The translations under genes were made by a program, and so were the position numbers. From an uncultured Lachnospiraceae bacterium (lineage in GTDB: Bacteria > Bacillota > Clostridia > Lachnospirales > Lachnospiraceae): a stretch of 5,459 nucleotides of DNA. Shown piece by piece: positions 1 to 4,901 of this stretch. The notes under the pieces were generated by a model, which was not told the DNA's origin, ran no database searches, and was given only the letters and a program-made list of their open reading frames with translations. The stretch spans positions 16,645 through 22,103 of the forward strand of contig CAJUQZ010000036.1 in the NCBI GenBank assembly GCA_910588755.1, read 5' to 3'. Every line of letters starts with the position of its first letter. Position 1 is the first letter of the stretch.

Positions 1-109
1 ATATCCCGCTTAAGAATATAATGAGCATAGTCTCCTTCGTCGGCCGTCCTTTTCCACCAGATGCCTTGCTAATAAAGCGAAGAATCCTGTCCTGAAGCTT
101 CCCCGGCAT
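1..109 (-). CDS. spoIIIAG: Stage III sporulation protein AG, N-terminal fragment (runs off left edge)
   Basis: This is the first 36 codons of the gene that follows spoIIIAF; the rest lies beyond the left edge. The ATG at 109-107 sits in a different frame from spoIIIAF and overlaps its last 41 nt. A strong Shine-Dalgarno, GGGAGGTG (123-116), lies 6 nt upstream. The visible peptide has a basic cytoplasmic stretch (residues 1-27, starting MPGKLQDR, with many Lys and Arg). A hydrophobic run, MLIIFLSGI, follows from residue 28 and is the start of a membrane helix. A short basic leader followed by one membrane helix, directly after spoIIIAF, is what SpoIIIAG looks like. In the family, SpoIIIAG has a large ring-building domain after the helix and forms a multimeric ring on the mother-cell side of the SpoIIIA-SpoIIQ channel. 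The ring domain is not visible here, so the identity rests on gene order and the N-terminus. Confidence 0.8.
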   Translation of the reverse strand, partial: MPGKLQDRILRFISKASGGKGRPTKETMLIIFLSGI

Positions 110-455
110 TCTCTACACCTCCCATTCTGCTGTCATATTCCTCGTGTGCGTCACCTATAATCTTGTCTTCCCAGAGCTGTTCATAATACGCAGCTCCGTC
201 ATATATCAGGTCTGTCCTGGTCATCCGCTGCCACTCCTTTTCCCACCGCGAATACAGCTGGTCCGCCTCAAAAAAGCTATTTCCAACCTGCCCCACAAAG
301 GAGAAAACCACATTACAGCAGATACACATTGTCAACAGATAGGAAAATAATTTTAGATATTTCTGGTAAGCGCTTCCCTCCGTGAGCTGTATCAGACATT
401 GAAAACAGATCACGGTATACACAAGCCGCCTTACCTCTGCCGCCAAAACCTCCAT
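69..455 (-). CDS. spoIIIAF: Stage III sporulation protein AF, short form
   Basis: This encodes a 128-residue protein. The open frame extends upstream into spoIIIAE, but the start is placed at ATG 455 because TGGAGGGG (470-463) lies 7 nt before it and the N-terminus MEVLAAEVRRLVY then aligns with SpoIIIAF. Two membrane helices are visible, about residues 9-24 and 36-54. They flank the linker SAYQKYLKLFSYL (residues 28-40), which resembles the family pattern (Bacillus subtilis has SSSMQKYAKM there). Five cysteines fall in or next to the helices (17, 20, 44, 46, 47). The remainder (about 58-128) is polar, rich in acidic and aromatic residues, and probably helical. B. subtilis SpoIIIAF is about 206 residues with a soluble ring-building-type domain after the helices; nothing here matches that domain, and spoIIIAG begins before this gene ends. 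SpoIIIAF is part of the mother cell-forespore channel. The gene starts 35 nt after spoIIIAE ends, within the same operon. Confidence 0.85.
   Translation of the reverse strand: MEVLAAEVRRLVYTVICFQCLIQLTEGSAYQKYLKLFSYLLTMCICCNVVFSFVGQVGNSFFEADQLYSRWEKEWQRMTRTDLIYDGAAYYEQLWEDKIIGDAHEEYDSRMGGVENAGEASGQDSSLY
116..123 (-). promoter_or_regulatory. Ribosome binding site of spoIIIAG, inside spoIIIAF
   Basis: On the minus strand, GGGAGGTG lies 6 nt before the ATG at 109. It sits within the coding sequence of spoIIIAF (its Met-Gly-Gly-Val codons), so the two genes overlap and are probably translationally coupled. Confidence 0.75.
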
Positions 456-462
456 AAGTGTA

Positions 463-470
463 CCCCTCCA
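463..470 (-). promoter_or_regulatory. Ribosome binding site fixing the spoIIIAF start
   Basis: On the minus strand, TGGAGGGG lies 7 nt before the ATG at 455. It decides the start of spoIIIAF; earlier in-frame codons lie inside spoIIIAE and lack such a site. Confidence 0.75.
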
Positions 471-490
471 TAATACATAATATACGTCTA

Positions 491-1555
491 TTAGCTTGTG
501 GCGTTTGTGACGGCCGCTATCGTCACAAAGAACAGCGTCGTGACTGTAATCAGTATCCGCAGGAGCATGAAGCCCGCCTCCGAGATGTACTCCACGCACT
601 TCATCATCTGGCGTTCGCCGCAGATACTTCCCAGTGCGCCGCTCACTTTGATGATTAACAGAATCATAAAAGCCTTGATAACCGGCGCAAGGATCAGCAG
701 CACTAAAATCACCAGAATCAGCACCCCGAGACTGTTTTTGATCGCGATGGCAGAGGCCAGTGTCACGCTCGACACCGATTCCACGATATCCCCGATGCCC
801 GGTATCGCGCCCGCTGTTTTCTGTATCACCGCATTGTTTGTCCTGTCAACCACCGGTGTGATAATCACCTGCAAAATCCCGCTTCCCGACATCACGACCA
901 CCATCGCCTTGAGCACCCACTGCATCCCCTTTTTAATGAGTTCCATCAGTCCCTTGAACCGTTCCTCGCCCCAAATGCTCTCCACGACGCCAAGCATCAC
1001 ATACCCCTCTACCACTGTCGTGAGGGAAGCCGCCACAATCCCTTCTATGAGACACAGAAACCCCAGCAGCATCTTATAGAAAATCAGCGCCGTGAGCCCA
1101 GAGCCGGCCGCTGCAATACAGATCATATACGCCGGTATCATCAGCTTTAGAAATTCAAGCATCTGCGTCATCGTCCCCTCGACAATGCCAAGCACCTCAT
1201 GAAACGCATCGATCAGCACCACAAGCTGGCAAAGGACAAAAAATGTCTTTGCAGCCTTGGCCGCCCCTTCATTTTTGAGTGCTGACATGAGATTACTCAC
1301 CATCGCCACCAGGATAAACAAAATCAATACCGTGATAAACAGACGCTTCCAATCATTAAAAACCCCCATCACCGATTCCCTGATATACCGCCAGAACAGC
1401 CCTGGCTCCAGCGCCCAGTTGCCCTTTAGCACATCCTCTATAAAATCCATAGAGTCTGCATTGCTCCCCGGCAGCAGATCCTCCAGCAGGTGATCTAGTA
1501 CATCCAGATCCGGGAGTATATCAATCTCCTGCCACAAACCTATCTCCTGACTCAT
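491..1555 (-). CDS. spoIIIAE: Stage III sporulation protein AE
   Basis: This 354-residue polytopic membrane protein is part of the SpoIIIA channel complex needed to keep the engulfed forespore active. About seven hydrophobic segments are visible, near residues 72-91, 104-124, 136-160, 163-182, 212-231, 275-303 and 329-350. The segment IPGIGDIVESVSSVTLAS (251-268), followed by IAIKNSLGVLILVILVLL and then PVIKAF (291-296), is the conserved SpoIIIAE core. The ATG overlaps the spoIIIAD stop in an ATGA junction, with GGAAGGA about 8 nt upstream, so the start is well supported. B. subtilis SpoIIIAE is about 399 residues and begins with a cleavable signal peptide. Here the N-terminus (MSQEIGLWQEIDILPDLD) is acidic and not hydrophobic, and the frame upstream of the ATG shows neither a usable start nor a hydrophobic stretch. 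The N-terminus is therefore genuinely different rather than mis-called. Identity is secure from sequence and position. Confidence 0.93.
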   Translation of the reverse strand: MSQEIGLWQEIDILPDLDVLDHLLEDLLPGSNADSMDFIEDVLKGNWALEPGLFWRYIRESVMGVFNDWKRLFITVLILFILVAMVSNLMSALKNEGAAKAAKTFFVLCQLVVLIDAFHEVLGIVEGTMTQMLEFLKLMIPAYMICIAAAGSGLTALIFYKMLLGFLCLIEGIVAASLTTVVEGYVMLGVVESIWGEERFKGLMELIKKGMQWVLKAMVVVMSGSGILQVIITPVVDRTNNAVIQKTAGAIPGIGDIVESVSSVTLASAIAIKNSLGVLILVILVLLILAPVIKAFMILLIIKVSGALGSICGERQMMKCVEYISEAGFMLLRILITVTTLFFVTIAAVTNATS

Positions 1556-1932
1556 CGCATCATTCCTTCCAGCATGTCTATCATAATCCGTATAATCGGG
1601 AAACCAGCCACCATAATTGCAACTTTTCCAAAGAGCTCTATGTGGTTACTGAGCGCCGAGTATCCGGAATCCTTGCATAAATTTGAGGCAAAATCACACA
1701 CATAGGTGATGCCTATGATTTTTAAAAGCAGCGATACATAAGCGATATTCCCGCCCAGCGCCGACTCCCACTCCTCGAGCTCCTCCACTGCGTTTTTCAG
1801 CACCGCAAGGATTCTGGCCGCGATGAAAAAGCTCACAAGAATGATAATCAACGTCGCAAACTCCGGCTTGTCTTTCTTGATGATAAGTGCCGCAAAAAGG
1901 CCTGCTATGGCAAGCACACAAATCTGAATCAT
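1552..1932 (-). CDS. spoIIIAD: Stage III sporulation protein AD
   Basis: This is a 126-residue integral membrane protein of the SpoIIIA complex. The open frame reaches 1962, overlapping the end of spoIIIAC. The start is placed at ATG 1932 because TGGAGG (1943-1938) lies 5 nt upstream and the protein then begins MIQICVLAIAGLFAALIIKK, aligning with family members of about 130 residues. Hydrophobic helices are visible at about residues 2-18, 26-46, 64-80 and 102-120. The most conserved stretch is LLLKIIGITYVCDFASNLCK (68-87), followed by DSGYSALSNHIELFGK (88-103); B. subtilis reads LKIIGIAYIAEFGAQLTKDAG there. A charged linker rich in Glu (50-55) separates the first and second pairs of helices. 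It lies 19 nt after spoIIIAC and overlaps spoIIIAE by 4 nt (ATGA), indicating translational coupling. Confidence 0.93.
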   Translation of the reverse strand: MIQICVLAIAGLFAALIIKKDKPEFATLIIILVSFFIAARILAVLKNAVEELEEWESALGGNIAYVSLLLKIIGITYVCDFASNLCKDSGYSALSNHIELFGKVAIMVAGFPIIRIMIDMLEGMMR

Positions 1933-1937
1933 ACCAG

Positions 1938-1943
1938 CCTCCA
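1938..1943 (-). promoter_or_regulatory. Ribosome binding site fixing the spoIIIAD start
   Basis: On the minus strand, TGGAGG lies 5 nt before ATG 1932. It favours this start over the longer frame beginning at 1962, which would lie inside spoIIIAC. Confidence 0.75.
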
Positions 1944-1951
1944 AAAACAAA

Positions 1952-2146
1952 TCACAACGCAAACAAATCCTGTATCATTTCAAACAGCTGGTATATGTAA
2001 GGAACAATCCATGACAGCACCAAAACCAGCCCTGCAAGGCTGATTAAGAACGCATGTTCTTCTCTGCCACTGTGCTTTAACACCTGTCCCAGTATTGTGA
2101 TTAATATGCCAACTGCCGCGATCTTAAATATCAGACTGACTTCCAT
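1952..2146 (-). CDS. spoIIIAC: Stage III sporulation protein AC
   Basis: This is a small 64-residue protein with two membrane helices (about residues 6-24 and 33-54) joined by a short polar loop, KHSGREEHA (24-32). B. subtilis SpoIIIAC is about 68 residues, with a similar loop reading GKKEYA. Three in-frame ATGs stand close together (2158, 2152, 2146). The last is preferred: it leaves GGGGATGA just upstream at a workable distance and gives MEVSLIFKIAAVGIL, the usual N-terminus, whereas ATG 2158 has no Shine-Dalgarno. Using 2158 would add MGMK. SpoIIIAC is an inner-membrane subunit of the mother cell-forespore channel. It follows spoIIIAB by 54 nt, one of the two longer gaps in the operon, and precedes spoIIIAD by 19 nt. 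Confidence 0.9.
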   Translation of the reverse strand: MEVSLIFKIAAVGILITILGQVLKHSGREEHAFLISLAGLVLVLSWIVPYIYQLFEMIQDLFAL

Positions 2147-2200
2147 TTTCATCCCCATTTCATGAATACTTGGTATTATGCCGTTATTGGCACTGTGCAG

Positions 2201-2722
2201 CTACATAAATAAAATAATGCACAGGATACCAGTCAGCGTGCTAAGTGCCCTGACCAGCCTGCTGTTCTCGTTCTTTTTTACTGTAAGCCTGTCTATCTCA
2301 CTGTCCAGCTCCAGCCCGAACAGCCGGAGGGCCTCCACCTGTAACTGTTCCCCCTCACACGCAAAGCAGTTCCCCATTTTTATCAGATAATCAATTCCAA
2401 GCGGCGGGAAATCCGCTCCGCTTGCCCTGTCCTGAACGGCCTCCTTCCATATGCATATCAACGACCTGCCGTCCCGCTCTCTCATGCCCTGTGACACCGC
2501 ACCCAGAAATAGATCATACGGCGCTGCTGCCCGCCCTGCCATGATATCAAAGATTTCCTCCATCGGTCTGTGCAGGTAGGCAATCTCCCCTGCCATATAC
2601 AAAAGCATCTGTTTTTGCTGTTTTAAATGCCAGATATCACTATTCATCTCACTGCAAATCGCCCACCCAAAACCAAGCGCCCCTGTCATCACACAGGCCC
2701 CTGCAACAAATTTCTGCCACAT
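2201..2722 (-). CDS. spoIIIAB: Stage III sporulation protein AB
   Basis: This is a 173-residue protein with one hydrophobic segment at each end (about 4-23 and 156-172) and a helical soluble domain between, the usual SpoIIIAB layout (about 171 residues in B. subtilis). The family resembles part of the type II secretion protein GspF. Supporting motifs are GEIAYLHRPMEEIF (45-58; family pattern E-I-x-Y-x-x-x-P), LIKMGNCFACEGEQ (113-126; family Leu-x-x-(Phe/Met)-Gly before a charged stretch) and the C-terminal LTGILCIILFM. The ATG at 2722 lies 8 nt after GGGGAGGGG (2739-2731) and falls inside the end of spoIIIAA, a 34-nt overlap. In the channel it is thought to work with the ATPase SpoIIIAA in assembly, by analogy with secretion systems. 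Confidence 0.92.
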   Translation of the reverse strand: MWQKFVAGACVMTGALGFGWAICSEMNSDIWHLKQQKQMLLYMAGEIAYLHRPMEEIFDIMAGRAAAPYDLFLGAVSQGMRERDGRSLICIWKEAVQDRASGADFPPLGIDYLIKMGNCFACEGEQLQVEALRLFGLELDSEIDRLTVKKNENSRLVRALSTLTGILCIILFM

Positions 2723-3630
2723 AGTTTGTTCCCCTCCCCGTCATATACTTCAAAATACCTGTCCATTCCCGCACGCATGTACAGCACGATAAAACGGTCG
2801 ATAAGCCCTGCCCTAAGGATCTGCAAAAACTCCGCCTTGTGCCTAAGGTCGTCAATGGAATTTCCATGTGCGGTTGCCAGGATGCTGCAGCCGCTCACCC
2901 CAGCGTGGAAGATTGCCTCCGCGTCCTGGCTTCTGCCAATCTCATCAATGGCAATCACCCGCGGCGAAAATGTTCTCACCAGTATGGAAATCCCCTGATG
3001 CTTATCCCCGCCAGTGACAACATCCGTCCGCTCACCGCAGTCGAGCATGGCACTTCCCCTGTATGCCCCCGCAATCTCACCGCGCTCATCGACTACGCCC
3101 ACATTGCAGCCCATATGCCCGCAACTTCCGTCTGACAGCAAACGTATCAGATCCCTAAGCAGCGTGGTCTTGCCAACGCCAGGCGGCGAGATAATCAGGG
3201 TATTAAGCGGCGCCCCCTCCCCCGTACCGCGATATAGAAATGGTATTATTTCTGCCGCAATTCCCTTGTGCTCATGTGCCAGCCTGATATTCATATAGCG
3301 GATGTACTTGGCTGTGAACCTGCCGTCTGTGCCCGTCACTAGCTCCCCCGTGATGCCGATGCGATGTCCACCCTCAACCACAAGATACCCCTGCCTGCGC
3401 TCCTCCTCGTACGCGTACACCGAGTCATGGCACAAATAACAGAATATCTCCTCCATCTCCCGCTCGCCATATATGACCGGAAGCTTCTGTTCAGAGTCGG
3501 ACAATACTCGTACCGCCCGGTTGACGCGCAGCCTGATTTCCTGCAACCTGTTGAAATCTATGCCACTTCTCTCCCAGTCCCCCCTAAGTCTCTGTGGAAA
3601 AAACTGTAGCAGCTGTTGATTTGATATCAT
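2689..3630 (-). CDS. spoIIIAA: Stage III sporulation protein AA, channel ATPase
   Basis: This is a 313-residue cytoplasmic P-loop ATPase of the secretion-ATPase type (related to GspE/VirB11), acting in the mother cell to power assembly of, or transport through, the SpoIIIA-SpoIIQ channel. The Walker A loop is SPPGVGKT (148-155), with Lys154 and Thr155 as nucleotide-binding residues. The first position is Ser rather than the canonical Gly. Walker B is VIAIDE (225-230), with Asp229 and Glu230. Other family blocks are GYLVVEGGHRIGITGELV (81-98), VVDERGEIAG (179-188) and LATAHG (251-256, the conserved His box). Length matches B. subtilis (about 307). The frame is open to 3678, but ATG 3630 is chosen: GGGGGAG lies 5 nt upstream, the protein then starts MISNQQLLQFFP, and 3678 falls at the likely transcription start. 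It is the first gene of the operon and overlaps spoIIIAB by 34 nt. Confidence 0.95.
   Translation of the reverse strand: MISNQQLLQFFPQRLRGDWERSGIDFNRLQEIRLRVNRAVRVLSDSEQKLPVIYGEREMEEIFCYLCHDSVYAYEEERRQGYLVVEGGHRIGITGELVTGTDGRFTAKYIRYMNIRLAHEHKGIAAEIIPFLYRGTGEGAPLNTLIISPPGVGKTTLLRDLIRLLSDGSCGHMGCNVGVVDERGEIAGAYRGSAMLDCGERTDVVTGGDKHQGISILVRTFSPRVIAIDEIGRSQDAEAIFHAGVSGCSILATAHGNSIDDLRHKAEFLQILRAGLIDRFIVLYMRAGMDRYFEVYDGEGNKLCGRNLLQGPV
2731..2739 (-). promoter_or_regulatory. Ribosome binding site of spoIIIAB, inside spoIIIAA
   Basis: On the minus strand, GGGGAGGGG lies 8 nt before ATG 2722. It lies within the last codons of spoIIIAA (Asp-Gly-Glu-Gly), so spoIIIAB translation is probably coupled to spoIIIAA. 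Confidence 0.7.
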
Positions 3631-3635
3631 CCGCG

Positions 3636-3642
3636 CTCCCCC
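3636..3642 (-). promoter_or_regulatory. Ribosome binding site fixing the spoIIIAA start
   Basis: On the minus strand, GGGGGAG lies 5 nt before ATG 3630. It supports the 313-residue product over the 329-residue open frame starting at 3678. Confidence 0.75.
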
Positions 3643-3683
3643 TTTACGCCTGTATCCTGCCCTGCACATTTTGTCCATACCTC

Positions 3684-3712
3684 AATATATGTCCCAAAAT
3701 CCAAAATATGAA
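3684..3712 (-). promoter_or_regulatory. Candidate sigma-E promoter of the spoIIIA operon
   Basis: On the minus strand, TTCATATT (3712-3705) resembles the sigma-E -35 element (core ATATT). After 13 nt, CATATATT (3691-3684) matches CATACAAT at six of eight positions. The predicted transcript would start near 3676, leaving about 45 nt before the spoIIIAA ATG. In B. subtilis the spoIIIA operon is transcribed in the mother cell by sigma-E, so a promoter of this type is expected here. The motif match is seen directly; its use is inferred. Confidence 0.6.
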
Positions 3713-3753
3713 TCTTTGTCTGACATAAAAATGACAGTTTTTGAAACAAGCAG

Positions 3754-3768
3754 TTGAAAACGATTTCC
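3754..3768 (+). promoter_or_regulatory. LacI/CcpA-type operator (cre-like box) over the -35
   Basis: TTGAAAACGATTTCC matches the catabolite-responsive consensus WTGNAANCGNWNNCW at every fixed position except the last. It has the central CG and GAAA...TTTC arms usual for LacI-family operators. It covers the -35 of the promoter of the LacI-family gene, so binding there should repress. Either the gene's own product (autoregulation) or CcpA could be the ligand protein; the sequence cannot tell which. Confidence 0.5.
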
Positions 3769-3775
3769 GAATCGT
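3760..3775 (+). repeat. Perfect inverted repeat in the promoter spacer
   Basis: The arms ACGATT (3760-3765) and AATCGT (3770-3775) are exact reverse complements, separated by TCCG. The repeat fills the -35/-10 spacer exactly and overlaps the cre-like box by nine bases. It is a likely protein-binding site and too short to be a terminator. Confidence 0.5.
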
Positions 3776-3821
3776 GTAAACTATTAATAAGGGAAAATTT
3801 TTGAAGGTGAGTTAATAGATT

Positions 3822-4889
3822 ATGGTGACAATAAAAGATATCGCAAACCGTCTGGGCATTGCTCCCAGCACAGTATCCAAGGGATTAAATGACGCCAACG
3901 ACATCAGCCCGGAATTAAAGAAGCTGGTACTGGACACCGCAATCGAGATGGACTATGTCACCAAGCGTATGAAAAAAGAAACCAGAAAGCGTCTATGTGT
4001 CTTCGTCGAAAATATGCAGTACGAAAAGCCTGGGGATTTTGGCTTTGATATTATACTTGGCTTCAAACAGGCCGCGGTGCGTGACAACTGGGAGGTCACA
4101 GTCACCCCCATCACCCCGCTGCTGCAGTTGCATGATCCCTATGACAGATACATGGTCAAAAACAGTTTTCACGGTGGGTTTCTGGTCGGCTTTGCACTGA
4201 TGGCCCAGCTTGAAACCACCACGATCCCGACAGTGCTTTTTGACAACTATATCAGGAAAAATCCAAACATTGCCCATGTTGGCACTGACAGCTTTGAGGG
4301 GATTGACCTTGCCATCGACCACCTGACCACACTTGGGCATACCCGAATCGCGCTTTTAAACGGTTCACCTGATTCCATGATAACAGCCAACCGGTATGAT
4401 GCATATGCAAACAGTATGCTAGGCCATAATCTGGAACTGGACGAAAATCTGGTGGCATACGGCTACTATGTCGAAGAAAGTGCAAAATATCACCTGCCGG
4501 CTTTGATTGAAAATGGTGCTACTGCCATTTTATGCGGAAATGACCTCCTCGCAGTCGGTGTGCTCAGGGAGTGTGAACGGCTACACATCAAGGTTCCGCA
4601 GGAATTGAGCGTCGTCGGTTTTGACAATCTCCCAATCGCATGCGAAATCTCACCCGCGCTGACCACAATCAACCAGGACCGGATTGATTTGGGGAGAAAT
4701 TCCTATGCTGCACTATATTGGCTGATCGCCAAGGTTCCCATATCCAGATCCTTGCTACGACCACGCCTGATTGTGCGCGCTTCAACTGCAAAACCGGGAG
4801 TAGCCAAGGTCGAACTGGGACAGAAAAAGCACCCGTCAGATCCAGATGGCACATTTCTGCCGGATGCCCGCGCCCATAAAGACAAATAG
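3822..4889 (+). CDS. LacI/GalR-family transcriptional regulator
   Basis: This 355-residue protein has an N-terminal helix-turn-helix, TIKDIANRLGIAPSTVSKGL (residues 3-22), the classic LacI signature. A periplasmic-binding-protein-like effector domain follows from about residue 57. Its landmarks are GFKQAA (80-85), IPTVLFDN (135-142), HVGTDSFEGIDLAIDHL (152-168), LGHTRIALLNG (171-181), TAILCGNDLLAVGVLRE (234-250) and ELSVVGFDNLPIACEISPAL (261-280), followed by TTINQD. The link between the domains is short and basic (VTKRMKKETRKR, 46-57), without the usual Ala and Leu of the hinge helix. The last ~35 residues (from about 321) form a charged tail beyond the normal family end. AAGGTGA (3804-3810) lies 11 nt before ATG 3822; GTG 3825 is an alternative start. 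The gene diverges from spoIIIAA and converges on lysA. The effector is unknown; a sugar or nucleoside would be typical. The upstream dyads suggest autoregulation. Confidence 0.9.
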   Translation: MVTIKDIANRLGIAPSTVSKGLNDANDISPELKKLVLDTAIEMDYVTKRMKKETRKRLCVFVENMQYEKPGDFGFDIILGFKQAAVRDNWEVTVTPITPLLQLHDPYDRYMVKNSFHGGFLVGFALMAQLETTTIPTVLFDNYIRKNPNIAHVGTDSFEGIDLAIDHLTTLGHTRIALLNGSPDSMITANRYDAYANSMLGHNLELDENLVAYGYYVEESAKYHLPALIENGATAILCGNDLLAVGVLRECERLHIKVPQELSVVGFDNLPIACEISPALTTINQDRIDLGRNSYAALYWLIAKVPISRSLLRPRLIVRASTAKPGVAKVELGQKKHPSDPDGTFLPDARAHKDK

Positions 4890-4901
4890 TTTTTTACCTG
4901 C

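Larger units (their letters stand above)
3754..3782 (+). promoter_or_regulatory. Probable vegetative promoter of the LacI-family gene
   Basis: TTGAAA (3754-3759) is a -35-like element followed, at the ideal 17-nt spacing, by TAAACT (3777-3782) as a weak -10 (four of six consensus bases). The start codon lies 39 nt beyond. TATTAA at 3782-3787 is an alternative -10 but has no good partner. The whole spacer is filled by the dyads described separately. Confidence 0.5.
3631..3821. other. Divergent intergenic region between spoIIIAA and the LacI-family gene
   Basis: These 191 bp are the only sizeable non-coding stretch. Besides the two promoters and dyads listed separately, they contain two copies of TGACA (from 3721 and 3732), two copies of TTGAAA 13 nt apart (3741 and 3754) and a TTTTTGAA pair (from 3739 and 3799). 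These may be extra half-sites but are AT-rich and could be chance. No small open frame with a ribosome site and no terminator hairpin was seen. Confidence 0.6.

Noticed and set aside
498..1079. 193-codon open frame on the plus strand
   Set aside because: It lies wholly antisense to spoIIIAE. Its Ser/Thr/Ile-rich translation is what the complement of a hydrophobic membrane protein gives, and no ribosome site was seen.
2147..2200. Small inverted repeats in the spoIIIAB-spoIIIAC gap (AATAC/GTATT; GCC/GGC)
   Set aside because: The stems are at most 5 bp, AT-rich or 3 bp, with no T-run. They are too weak to call a terminator or a processing site.
2627..3609. Several plus-strand open frames of 80-123 codons
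   Set aside because: All are antisense to spoIIIAA and spoIIIAB, have no recognisable domain, and the minus-strand genes are well supported by motifs.
3631..3678. Longer spoIIIAA starting at 3678
   Set aside because: No ribosome site precedes 3678 and it falls at the predicted transcription start. The added residues (MDKMCRAGYRRKGGAR) are not part of the family.
3993..4854. Minus-strand open frames of 60-115 codons under the LacI-family gene
   Set aside because: They are shadows of the regulator, whose motifs run continuously along the plus strand.
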